Source of the DNA: Maribellus sediminis
GTDB lineage: Bacteria; Bacteroidota; Bacteroidia; Bacteroidales; Prolixibacteraceae
Length of the DNA stretch: 64,000 nt
Direction of reading: 5' to 3'
NCBI RefSeq assembly: GCF_011799805.1
Contig: NZ_WXUB01000001.1
Location: 310,001-374,000 of the forward strand
Each line of letters begins with the position of its first letter. Position 1 is the first letter of the stretch. The translations under genes and the position numbers were made by a program. Of the stretch, positions 51,374 through 60,738 are shown piece after piece. The notes below the pieces were generated by a model. It had not been told where the DNA came from. It saw only the letters and a program-made list of their open reading frames with translations, and did no database searches.

Positions 51374-54166
51374 ATGAAAACTAACAGAATTATCCTTTTA
51401 CTTTTTTTGCTGGTCTTCAGCTCTGCCTTTTCCCAGGAAACCGAGATCGTATTTCTGTCGGGTACCGATGCTGAAAAAACAGTTGAGTGGGATTTCTTTT
51501 GTACTGACGGAAGAAACAGCGGCGAGTGGACAAAAATTCAAGTCCCATCCAACTGGGAATTACAGGGATTTGGGACCTACAATTATGGCCACGACTGGAG
51601 TAACCGTGATAAAACGCTTGGTAAGGAACATGGGTTGTATCGTCACGAATTCATGGTACCTGCTAACTGGCAGGGCAAAACCGTGAATATTGTTTTCGAT
51701 GGATCGATGACGGATACCGAGGTTAAAATCAATGGTAAACTGGCCGGAGAAATTCATCAGGGGGCATTTTACAGGTTTAAGTACAATATTTCGGAGTTGT
51801 TAAGCTTTGGCGAAACCAATCTGCTTGAGGTGGATGTAGCAAAACATTCATCAAACGAATCGGTTAATCGTGCTGAGCGGCAGGCTGATTTCTGGATTTT
51901 TGGTGGCATTTTCCGCCCCGTTTTTCTTGAAGTGTTGCCGGCCATTCACATGAGTCGCACTGCTATTGATGCCAAAGCCGATGGTTCTTTTAATATTTTG
52001 CTCGATGTTAACAGAAACGAATCGGGCTATTCTGTTTTAGTTGATTTGTTCCATCTGAATGGCGAAAGGGCCGGACAAACGGTGCATGCAGAACTGGAGA
52101 AGGGAGCCGGTTCAAAAATGATTTCAGGAAAATTTGACGGGATACAATCCTGGAATCCGGAATGGCCCACTTTATACAACATGCAAATCACCTTAAAAAA
52201 AGGTGATGAAACGTTACACTCCGTTTCTGAACGAATTGGTTTTAGAACCGTTGAATTGCGTGAGCACGACGGTTTTTACATTAACGGTGAAAAGGTGGTT
52301 TTTAAAGGTGTTAACCGGCATTCTTTCTGGCCCGAAACCGGACGCGCACTGAGTGAAGCCAACCATTTGCAGGACATTCATTTGATGAAGGAAATGAACA
52401 TGAATGCAGTGCGTTGCTCGCATTATGTCCCCGATAAAAGGTTTCTTGAATTGTGCGATTCGCTTGGGCTTTTCGTACTGGATGAAGTAACGGGTTGGCA
52501 GGATGGCTACGATACCATTGTTGGGCCAAAACTGATAAAAGAGACCGTGTTGCGCGATGAAAACCATCCGAGTGTTGTGATCTGGGATCATGGCAATGAA
52601 GGTGGCTGGGATTTTGCCAACGAAAAATGGCTGAATTACTGGGATATCCAGGATCGTCCGGTGCTGTGCCCCTGGTTGCTGCACAATGGTGCCGATACAC
52701 ATCATTACCCGCAGTTTGATTATGCCATTGGCCGTTTTGTTTTTGGAAACGATCCGTTTATGCCTACCGAGTTACTGCATGGTTTGTACGATGGCGGTCA
52801 TGGTGCAGGGCTCGAGGAATTCTGGCGGAGTTACCAATCGTCGCCACTGCTTGCCGGAGGTTTTTTGTGGGTTCTGGCCGATGAGGCTGTCCTTCGCACC
52901 GATAAGCCGGGAACGGTTTTCGATTCCGACGGGAATCATGCTCCCGATGGAATTGTTGGTCCGCATCGCGAAAAGGAGGGAAGTTTTTACACCATAAAAG
53001 AAGTGTGGTCGCCTGTTCAGGTGCAACCGGTAACCATAAATCGCGAATGGAACGGAAGATTGTTCCTGAAAAATGAATTTATTTATACCAACTTAAAAGA
53101 CTGCGCTTTTAACTGGCGGGCCGTAAAAACAAAAGTGGGCAGCAGCCTGGTAACAACAGTTGGTTCAGGAGTGATTGGCGCACCCGAGGCGCTTCCCGGA
53201 GAAACAGCACTGCTTGAAGTGAATTGCGCCGATGCATTAAAAACCGCTGATGTTTTTCAGTTTACTGCGCTCGATCCAAACGGTTACGAACTGTATACCT
53301 GGAGTTGGCCGGTGGTTCAGCCTGAAGAAATAGTAAATGAATGGTCTTTAACCGGCTTAAACGAATCGGAAATAGAAATAGAAAGAACGGAAGATTTGAT
53401 CGTTGCACGTGTCGGAGAGCTTGAATTTTCGTTTAATAAAGCAGATGGAACTCTTCAAAATATCCGGAACAAAAAAGGACAAATTTCACTGTCGGGAGGT
53501 CCTTTCCCTGTTGGTACAGACTCAAAAGTTGCAGGCGCCAAATGGGGAAAAGATGAAAATGGAGATTTTAAATTGGAGATTTTGTACGATGCCTATCCAA
53601 AAAAAATGGTGTGGACAGTGTATAAAAACGGACTGCTGTTTTTGGAAGCCGATCCGTTACAGGGAGGACGAAATATCGATTTTATTGGGATTTCATTTAA
53701 TTATCCGGAAGAATATTGTAAATCGGTGCGATGGATGGGACGCGGTCCGTACCGGGTTTGGAAAAACCGTTTGAAAGGCAGCAATTTTGGTGTCTGGGAA
53801 AAAGCGTACAACAACACCATTACCGGCGAAAGTTTTAATAACCTGGTTTATCCTGAATTTAAAGGGTATCACGGAAATCTGTATTGGGCAACACTCGAAA
53901 CAAGCGAATCTGATTTCACGGTGATCTCGGAAACACCTAATCTGTTTTTCCGACTGTTTACACCCGGAAAACCTCAGCATGTTGCTGGAGGAACCTATCC
54001 GCCGTTTCCGGAAGGTGATATTTCTTTTTTGTATGAAATTCCGGCTATCGGCACAAAGTTTAAGCAGGCCGACCAGTTAGGTCCCAAAAGCCGAAAAGGT
54101 ATTTTTGGCGGGCACAACGGAGATGAAACTTATCCGATTAAGCTGTGGTTCGATTTTCGGAATTAA
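51374..54166 (+). CDS. secreted GH2 glycoside hydrolase (beta-galactosidase-like)
   Basis: The 930-residue enzyme has a signal peptide (about 1-20, SAFSQ). A sugar-binding jelly roll (WTKIQVPSNWELQGFGTYNYG), immunoglobulin-like domain and TIM barrel follow. The acid/base Glu is in VVIWDHGNEGGWDF and the likely nucleophile Glu in MPTELLHG. A C-terminal beta-sandwich resembles the LacZ small-chain domain. It releases a terminal sugar from an exported or outer-membrane-imported glycan; the exact sugar is not readable. It begins a four-gene sugar cluster; the GH2 gene that follows is 36 bp away. Confidence 0.88.
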   Translation: MKTNRIILLLFLLVFSSAFSQETEIVFLSGTDAEKTVEWDFFCTDGRNSGEWTKIQVPSNWELQGFGTYNYGHDWSNRDKTLGKEHGLYRHEFMVPANWQGKTVNIVFDGSMTDTEVKINGKLAGEIHQGAFYRFKYNISELLSFGETNLLEVDVAKHSSNESVNRAERQADFWIFGGIFRPVFLEVLPAIHMSRTAIDAKADGSFNILLDVNRNESGYSVLVDLFHLNGERAGQTVHAELEKGAGSKMISGKFDGIQSWNPEWPTLYNMQITLKKGDETLHSVSERIGFRTVELREHDGFYINGEKVVFKGVNRHSFWPETGRALSEANHLQDIHLMKEMNMNAVRCSHYVPDKRFLELCDSLGLFVLDEVTGWQDGYDTIVGPKLIKETVLRDENHPSVVIWDHGNEGGWDFANEKWLNYWDIQDRPVLCPWLLHNGADTHHYPQFDYAIGRFVFGNDPFMPTELLHGLYDGGHGAGLEEFWRSYQSSPLLAGGFLWVLADEAVLRTDKPGTVFDSDGNHAPDGIVGPHREKEGSFYTIKEVWSPVQVQPVTINREWNGRLFLKNEFIYTNLKDCAFNWRAVKTKVGSSLVTTVGSGVIGAPEALPGETALLEVNCADALKTADVFQFTALDPNGYELYTWSWPVVQPEEIVNEWSLTGLNESEIEIERTEDLIVARVGELEFSFNKADGTLQNIRNKKGQISLSGGPFPVGTDSKVAGAKWGKDENGDFKLEILYDAYPKKMVWTVYKNGLLFLEADPLQGGRNIDFIGISFNYPEEYCKSVRWMGRGPYRVWKNRLKGSNFGVWEKAYNNTITGESFNNLVYPEFKGYHGNLYWATLETSESDFTVISETPNLFFRLFTPGKPQHVAGGTYPPFPEGDISFLYEIPAIGTKFKQADQLGPKSRKGIFGGHNGDETYPIKLWFDFRN

Positions 54167-54202
54167 GCGATTGTTTTATATGTTGTCTGAAATTTCAAAC
54201 TG

Positions 54203-57157
54203 ATGCAAACTAAACTATCTTTTTTCATTATTATTTCTACGCTTTTTTTGGGCTGCAGTCAGTTAGCCGAATTTAAAAGAATTGAGATCGAGGGTGTTCA
54301 AAATCCGGTGATATTGCTGAACGGAACCTGGAAATTTACCATGGATCCGCCTGAAGAATTCTGGAAAGAAAGTATTGATTTTCAAAACTGGGCAGATATC
54401 AGGGTACCGGGTGAGTGCCAGATGCAGGGTTTTGCAATTAAACATGATACGCCTTATGTATATAAAACCGAATTTCAAATTCCTGATGATTACAATGGGA
54501 AACAAATTGGTTTGAATTTTCATGGTGTGTATAGTTATGCCCGTGTTTGGGTGAACGGACATTTTATACGTGAACATTACGGTGGGTTTACGAAATGGAC
54601 GTGCGACATAAGTGATTTTGTAGAAGCTGGTGAATCTGCTGTTTTAACAGTTGAATTTACCGATCTTACCGATGACATTTCCTACGGTAGCGGGTATGCA
54701 AAACATCAGATTGGCGGAATTTTACGCGATGTAGAGCTTACTGCTCTTCCGAAACAGAACTTTAAAAAGCTCTATTTTGAAAGCGATTTAGATGACAACT
54801 ATGAGCATGCCGTATTGAGGGTTTTTTATGAACTCGAAGAATATTCAACCTCCGAGCTTAAAATTCAATTGATCAGTGCTGAAAATAAGGTAATCAAATC
54901 AGTAAAAAAGCAAACGGATGGGCAAGCCGGAGTTATCGAAATTCCGGTTGAAAATCCAAAGAAATGGGATGCTGAACATCCCAATTTATACACCGTAGTT
55001 GTTTCTTTAATTCACGACGGCAAAGAGATATTAAAAACTGTGGATAAAATTGGTTTTCGTGAAGTGGTAGTTGATGGTAATCGCTTGTTGGTAAACGGGA
55101 TCCCTGTAAAATTACGCGGTGCCTGTCGCCACGATATTCACCCCGAATTAGGCAGAATGACAACTTCGGAATACGATTTGAAAGATGTTGTGCTGGCCAA
55201 AGAATGCAATATGAATTTTATTCGCACATCGCATTATCCGCCTTCGGAGCATTTTTTGCGTTACTGCGACGAATATGGGATTTATGTTGAAGACGAAACT
55301 GCGGTTTGCTTTGTGGGCTCGCACCGGACGGAGGCGTATCGCGAATCCGGTGCATCGGAAAGCGATCCGGATTTTACGGCACGCTATCTTTCTCAGCTCG
55401 AAGAAATGGTAGAGAATCACAGAAACCATCCAAGTATTTTAATTTGGTCAATTGGAAATGAAAATCATTTTGGGTCGAATTTCGTCGAGTCGTATAATTG
55501 GGTGAAGGAAAATGATTTGACACGGCCGGTTATCTACAGTTATCCGGGGCAGGTTCCTGACAGTCTGGAGATTTACGACATTGTTAGTATGCACTATCCG
55601 GATTGGCGAGGAAACCTGAATCAATACGGCGTGGCAACAGTCGGTTTTGAATCGGCTGAAAAACCCATGCTTTTCGATGAATGGGCGCATGTGGCCTGTT
55701 ACAATAATTTTGAGTTGAAGGAAGATCCGAATGTTCGCAACTTTTGGGGGCAAAGTCTCGATAGCATGTGGACGAATCTTTTTGAAACTGAAGGAGGATT
55801 GGGAGGAGCGATCTGGTGCATGATAGACGAAACGTTTATGTTGCCTGATGATTTGGATGGATTTAACGAATGGTGGGGCATTCTTGATAAAAACATTATT
55901 CCGGCTACCTACGAAGGGCCATGCGTTGGGTATGGCGAGTGGGGGATAATTGATACCTGGCGCCGTAAGAAACCCGAATTCTGGGCTACTAAAAAAGCGT
56001 ATTCTCCAACAAAAATTTATAGCAAGCAAATCAACGATTTCGAGCCAGGCAAAGAATTGAAAATCCCAGTCCACAATCGTTTCGACCATACCAATTTTTC
56101 TGAGCTAAAAATAAAATGGAAGTACGGTGCACAAAGTGGCGTTCTGGCTGAAACCAATATTGAACCGCACCACAAAGGAATACTTGTTTTTCCGGCAAAC
56201 AGCTGGAATCCTGAAGAAAAATTAAATATTCAATTCTTTCAGAATGATACTTTTTTGGTAGATGAATACAACCTTCAAATTGGCGAGAAGACTGTAAAAC
56301 TACCAACATTAAAACATGGAAACCTGAGTATTGTCGATTCCGGAGAATTAAAATTGATTACCGGTAAAAATTATACGCTAGAGGTAAATACCAAAAGCGG
56401 TTTATTCCAAAATGTTAAGGTAGATGGAGATTTGCTCTTGAAATCGGGGCCGCATTTAAACCTGCGAATTCCGGGAGAAAGTGTTCAGTATTCGACCATT
56501 AAGATGGATGATTTGGCAAAAAGCTGGGAATGCGAGAAATTTAGTTTTTCCGAAGAAGATGGTGTTGCAACTATTACAGTAAAAGGTAAATACGATAATT
56601 CGATAGATTTCTCATATAGAGTTAAAATGGACGAAAGCGGTGTTTTGGTCATTAATTATTCAGCCGGGAATTTGGAAAAAGACAGGAACATTCAGGAGGC
56701 CGGTATTAAATTTATGGCCGGCAATGAATTTAACAATCTTGCCTGGCAGATGAACTCTTACTTCACGGCATATCCTGAAGCTTCTATGGGAAGTCCGGAG
56801 GGAGAAGTTTCGCTGCTAGAGAAACCACCCATGATATATCGCCAAATGCCGCAACACAGTTGGGAAATGGACAGCAAAGGATTTTACTATTTCGGCCTTG
56901 AAAACGAACTGCCGTACACCAACATTGTCAGGGGCTTAAAAGAAAATTGTTTTTCATACACATTAAAAACAAATACTTCAGCACTTACCGTTTTATCGAA
57001 TGGGACGCAGGCCTGTCGCTTTGATAAAATTGAGGGAGAAAATACTTTAATTGTGAATGATTTATGGGATTACAACAGTTTAATGTGGGGAAATTATTAT
57101 AAGCAAGTAAAATCTGGAAGTGCTATTGAAGGTCAGGTTAATCTGGTATTTGAATGA
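54203..57157 (+). CDS. GH2 glycoside hydrolase lipoprotein
   Basis: This 984-residue enzyme has a lipobox (LFLGC) and GH2 N-terminal domains with NGTWKFTMDPPEEFW and VPGECQMQGF. The TIM barrel carries the acid/base Glu in LIWSIGNENHFG and the nucleophile in MLFDEWAHV. The C-terminal region is long. The lipid anchor places it at the outer membrane or in the periplasm. It is probably co-transcribed with the preceding GH2 gene, suggesting stepwise trimming of one glycan. No SusC/SusD pair is present, so this is not a canonical PUL. Confidence 0.88.
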   Translation: MQTKLSFFIIISTLFLGCSQLAEFKRIEIEGVQNPVILLNGTWKFTMDPPEEFWKESIDFQNWADIRVPGECQMQGFAIKHDTPYVYKTEFQIPDDYNGKQIGLNFHGVYSYARVWVNGHFIREHYGGFTKWTCDISDFVEAGESAVLTVEFTDLTDDISYGSGYAKHQIGGILRDVELTALPKQNFKKLYFESDLDDNYEHAVLRVFYELEEYSTSELKIQLISAENKVIKSVKKQTDGQAGVIEIPVENPKKWDAEHPNLYTVVVSLIHDGKEILKTVDKIGFREVVVDGNRLLVNGIPVKLRGACRHDIHPELGRMTTSEYDLKDVVLAKECNMNFIRTSHYPPSEHFLRYCDEYGIYVEDETAVCFVGSHRTEAYRESGASESDPDFTARYLSQLEEMVENHRNHPSILIWSIGNENHFGSNFVESYNWVKENDLTRPVIYSYPGQVPDSLEIYDIVSMHYPDWRGNLNQYGVATVGFESAEKPMLFDEWAHVACYNNFELKEDPNVRNFWGQSLDSMWTNLFETEGGLGGAIWCMIDETFMLPDDLDGFNEWWGILDKNIIPATYEGPCVGYGEWGIIDTWRRKKPEFWATKKAYSPTKIYSKQINDFEPGKELKIPVHNRFDHTNFSELKIKWKYGAQSGVLAETNIEPHHKGILVFPANSWNPEEKLNIQFFQNDTFLVDEYNLQIGEKTVKLPTLKHGNLSIVDSGELKLITGKNYTLEVNTKSGLFQNVKVDGDLLLKSGPHLNLRIPGESVQYSTIKMDDLAKSWECEKFSFSEEDGVATITVKGKYDNSIDFSYRVKMDESGVLVINYSAGNLEKDRNIQEAGIKFMAGNEFNNLAWQMNSYFTAYPEASMGSPEGEVSLLEKPPMIYRQMPQHSWEMDSKGFYYFGLENELPYTNIVRGLKENCFSYTLKTNTSALTVLSNGTQACRFDKIEGENTLIVNDLWDYNSLMWGNYYKQVKSGSAIEGQVNLVFE

Positions 57158-57209
57158 TAGAGCTTTACTGAGTTGTTCTTTTGATGACAGGTCATAAATC
57201 TTGCAGCAA

Positions 57210-57252
57210 AAAAAAGTGCCAACTTTCACACAGTGAATGATGGCACTTTTTT
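57210..57252. terminator. bidirectional terminator
   Basis: AAAAAAGTGCCA (57210-57221) pairs with TGGCACTTTTTT (57241-57252) around an inner TTCAC-GTGAA stem. It separates two converging operons. Confidence 0.85.
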
Positions 57253-57270
57253 ATTTTATGAATTGATTGA

Positions 57271-60200
57271 TTATTTGCTCAAATCTTTAATCCGGATATT
57301 GCGGAAATACAATTCAGAACCGTGGCCTAAAAATCCGATATAGCCTTTATCGCGTTTCAAACCCGGATGGTTATTGCCATCGAGCGTGCCATTTTTGCTG
57401 GCTTCTTTTATGTCGCCGTCAACAATGGTTACACCGTTTAGTACAATTTTTATTTTCGATCCTTTCACCGTAACCTCTTCGTAGTTCCAGTCTCCAACCG
57501 GATTTAGGTAACCACGTTTTGCCGGAATAACACCATATACCGAACCGTGATACTGGTAATCGTGCAGGTTGGCGTAAATTGGCGCCGTGTTGTCCAGGAT
57601 CTGAAGTTCCATGCCAACGTATGCCGCATCACCTTCGAGTGGTGCGCGAATTCCCAAACCATTATTGGCACCCGGCGTGAGTTTAAACTCAAATCGGAAA
57701 ACAAAATCGCTGTATTCGTTTTCGGTGAATAGGTTTCCATGGCCACCCATTTTAGGATTCACAACTAATATTCCATTTTCGGCATAATAGTCGGTAAGAT
57801 TTCCCTGCCAGCCATCCAGGTTTTTACCATTGAAGAGCGTAACGAAACCTTCGTTGATCTCTTCCTGGGTCAGGCCAATATTTTTAGTGTCGATTTCGCG
57901 CACATAAACATCGCGGAAAGCCAGCTCGTTGCCATGAGCCTGCAACTCGATGGTACCTTCGCTGAAAATCGGGATGCTGCGATCCCAGTAGTTGTCCATG
58001 CGAACATTATCAACCACCAGCTCGCCATTCAGGTAAACCGTAACATTTTCGCCAATCATGGTGATGCGGAACGTGTTCCACTCATCAACCGGGTTATCGG
58101 CAACCAAAAGCGGATTGCGCACATTGTCAGCATTGTTGTTGTACAGTCCGCCCGAGCCAACCTGCGCACCCACTTCAACGCGCGAGGTGTCCCAGATTTG
58201 CACCTGCGGTGTTCCACGCAGGTAAATACCGCTGTCGCCTTCTTTGGTGATCTTCCAGTCAACAATCATCTCAAAGTCTTTGTAGCGTTTTACCGAAACC
58301 AGGTTGGCTCCCTTTCCGCTAAAAACAATTTGTCCGTCTTTCACACTCCAGTTTTCGAGCATTTTTTTGTCGGCTTCCACCTGCTCTTTCGCACGTTCTT
58401 CGTCGCTTAATTTGGCTATGGCTATCGGGTTGCCGTTTAGCAACATGCCCTGCCAGCCATCCAGGTTTTTACCGTTGAACATCGATACAAAACCTTTGTC
58501 CTTTGGCATTTCGTCGAGGTATTTCTGAATGTTTATCCGGTCGTACTGACTGTCTTCACCTGAAAGCGTGTTTTTGGCTTTTTCAAGGATCCGGCGAACG
58601 ATTTCTCCCGACATTCCGGTACTTTCATCCGAACCCGGCATAGCGATGCGCATGCAGGCATAAGCTACTGTTGGTGCCAGTTCTTCCTCGTTGAAATACC
58701 TTTCGAGATACACCAGCGACAGGAAGGTTTTTAGTCTTCCGATAGATGAAATAACGTTGTTTTTGTCTTCATCAGTTTGGGCGTAAGCCATGACTTTCCG
58801 GTACTGCAACAGTTTTTGGTCATCGGGAATATCAGCACTACGAACCAGACGAACATAATTGCTAAATGCTTTCCGGCGGTAATCTCCTTCAGAAGTTTTG
58901 CAAACCTCGAACAATGGTTGCGAAGCTTCATAAGCAGTCCATGATGCCAAAGCTTCAAATGCTGCACCTTTCACTGTGCCCGAACCGTTATTGAAATAGT
59001 TGGTAACTGTTTCCAGTGCAACCGGTCCTCCGATTTTCGGAAGAATTGGGAATAGACGTTCTTTTTTATTGCTCGATTTTAACGCAGTGAGTACCTTCCC
59101 GTTTTCATGTTTTTCAGCTTCAATATTTGTTGTCGCGGCTATTATCGCAGCTTGAGTTTCTGCTATTTCTGTTAAATCAGAAACGGAATGCAACAGTTTT
59201 AAAAGTGCATCGGTATTGTCGTAGTTTGAAATACTTTTAAGCGCATTAAAAGCTGCTGTCTTTTCAACTGTATTGTTTGATGCGGTAGTTGCAAGCACTT
59301 CGTTGAAATACTGGCTTCCTGATTTTGCTGCAACAAGTTCGATAAACGCAGCTTTGGTTTCATTGTTTGAATTTTTCAGCGCTGCTTCCAAAGTATAAAG
59401 GTGTTCTTTATCCAGCAGTGTATTTAAAGTTGCTTTGGTAGTTTCAATATCTTGTCCTTCTGTCAGGTGAGCCACCAATGTTGGAATTGTTTCTTTCCCT
59501 TGTAACTGTGCCAGTGCTACAATAGCTTCCTGTCTTACTGTTTCAGCAGAAGCCTCCAGATTACTGTTTACAAAAGCTGTGGCATAAGTATCTCCACGGC
59601 GTCCCAGCATCGAAATAATATCGGCTTTAACTTCTGCCGTTTCACTTGCTGCTTTCTCTACCCAAAGACGGGTGTCGGCAATATCTCCTGTTTTTTCAGC
59701 AATGTTCAGCACCGAATAACGGAAGGCTTTGTCAGGATTATTAACTGCAACCAAAAGCATTGGAGTAACCTCGTTTCCGAGGTATTTGGCAGAAATAAAT
59801 AATGCTGATGAGTAGTTGTGCAACTGATCCGCTGAACCATTGGCTTTAAAAATTGCTTTACAAGCTTTCTTCATCAGATCGGTTTCATCCTGTGCTCCAA
59901 GTCGGTCGGTGTATACGATAAACGATTCTGCGGCATTGGCCGCATCGTATTTAAAATCCACATCCGAAGCCGCTTTCAGCAAGGTTTTATACGAATCTGG
60001 CGAACCGATTTCAGCCAAAGCTGTGAGCGCCGTTTTGCGCATGGATAAATTGTCAGAAGTCGCAAAAGGAGTAATCTGCGCAACTGCTCTTTTGCATTTC
60101 AGTTGACCGAGGGCGCGGATTAAGGTCATTTTTGCACTTTCAGGAGCTGTTGGCAACGCTTCCAAAAACTTCTCCGCTGCAGCGTGCACACCTGTGGCAA

Positions 60201-60672
60201 GCATTGCTTGTGTGGCAGGTTCAACCAGTGCTTCATTCGTCAGGTAGCCTGGCAAAGCCTCAACGGTTTTTATTCCGCCAACCAGGTTCAGTTGGTTCAT
60301 AAGAAAAGTCGAAACCTCCACATCGCTTTGCTTTTTAATCGCGATCAGCAGATTTTCTTCCGCAAAAGCTTTTTCTTTTTCTCTGCCAAAATCACTGGCA
60401 TAACGCGAAAAGCTATTCAGAGCAAAACGTACGGCAGTATCGTCGCCTGTTCCCGGCGGAACAAGCAGGCCGGCCAGTTTCTGAAATCCTTCCGATCCCA
60501 TTTGGTAGAATTCAGCCATCGCATTGTCAAGCTGTGCCAGGTTTTTTGCAGGCATTTGTGCCAGCAAATCGGCTACTTTTGTGTCGAGCGTTCGTCGGTC
60601 CTGCGCCGTTGCTCCCATTACCATTACTGATAATAGCAGCAGTGTAAAAAGTTGAACTATATTTTTCTTCAT
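57271..60672 (-). CDS. secreted HEAT-repeat protein with two DUF1080 (3-keto-glycoside hydrolase-like) domains
   Basis: The 1133-residue protein has a signal peptide (about 1-24, ATAQ). An alpha-helical HEAT-like solenoid (about 25-690) with many ARxALAxLG-type turns follows. Two DUF1080/laminin-G-like domains (about 726-935 and 940-1133) each start FNGKNLDGWQG. DUF1080 proteins have been shown elsewhere to hydrolyse 3-keto-glycosides. Two copies on a large solenoid suggest a scaffolded enzyme or binding protein. The oxidoreductase gene lies 66 bp upstream on the same strand and could supply the 3-keto substrate (inference). Confidence 0.82.
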   Translation of the reverse strand: MKKNIVQLFTLLLLSVMVMGATAQDRRTLDTKVADLLAQMPAKNLAQLDNAMAEFYQMGSEGFQKLAGLLVPPGTGDDTAVRFALNSFSRYASDFGREKEKAFAEENLLIAIKKQSDVEVSTFLMNQLNLVGGIKTVEALPGYLTNEALVEPATQAMLATGVHAAAEKFLEALPTAPESAKMTLIRALGQLKCKRAVAQITPFATSDNLSMRKTALTALAEIGSPDSYKTLLKAASDVDFKYDAANAAESFIVYTDRLGAQDETDLMKKACKAIFKANGSADQLHNYSSALFISAKYLGNEVTPMLLVAVNNPDKAFRYSVLNIAEKTGDIADTRLWVEKAASETAEVKADIISMLGRRGDTYATAFVNSNLEASAETVRQEAIVALAQLQGKETIPTLVAHLTEGQDIETTKATLNTLLDKEHLYTLEAALKNSNNETKAAFIELVAAKSGSQYFNEVLATTASNNTVEKTAAFNALKSISNYDNTDALLKLLHSVSDLTEIAETQAAIIAATTNIEAEKHENGKVLTALKSSNKKERLFPILPKIGGPVALETVTNYFNNGSGTVKGAAFEALASWTAYEASQPLFEVCKTSEGDYRRKAFSNYVRLVRSADIPDDQKLLQYRKVMAYAQTDEDKNNVISSIGRLKTFLSLVYLERYFNEEELAPTVAYACMRIAMPGSDESTGMSGEIVRRILEKAKNTLSGEDSQYDRINIQKYLDEMPKDKGFVSMFNGKNLDGWQGMLLNGNPIAIAKLSDEERAKEQVEADKKMLENWSVKDGQIVFSGKGANLVSVKRYKDFEMIVDWKITKEGDSGIYLRGTPQVQIWDTSRVEVGAQVGSGGLYNNNADNVRNPLLVADNPVDEWNTFRITMIGENVTVYLNGELVVDNVRMDNYWDRSIPIFSEGTIELQAHGNELAFRDVYVREIDTKNIGLTQEEINEGFVTLFNGKNLDGWQGNLTDYYAENGILVVNPKMGGHGNLFTENEYSDFVFRFEFKLTPGANNGLGIRAPLEGDAAYVGMELQILDNTAPIYANLHDYQYHGSVYGVIPAKRGYLNPVGDWNYEEVTVKGSKIKIVLNGVTIVDGDIKEASKNGTLDGNNHPGLKRDKGYIGFLGHGSELYFRNIRIKDLSK

Positions 60673-60701
60673 TGTTGTCTTATTAATTATTCTAATTCTT
60701 T

Positions 60702-60737
60702 GCCTCAGCCTCAGCCTCAGCCTCAGCCTTTGCCTTT
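60702..60737. repeat. hexamer tandem repeat between two co-directional genes
   Basis: Four copies of GCCTCA followed by two of GCCTTT make a 36-bp tract between the stop of the oxidoreductase gene and the start of the HEAT-DUF1080 gene. Copy-number change would alter the intercistronic spacing. Confidence 0.8.
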
Positions 60738-60738
60738 C

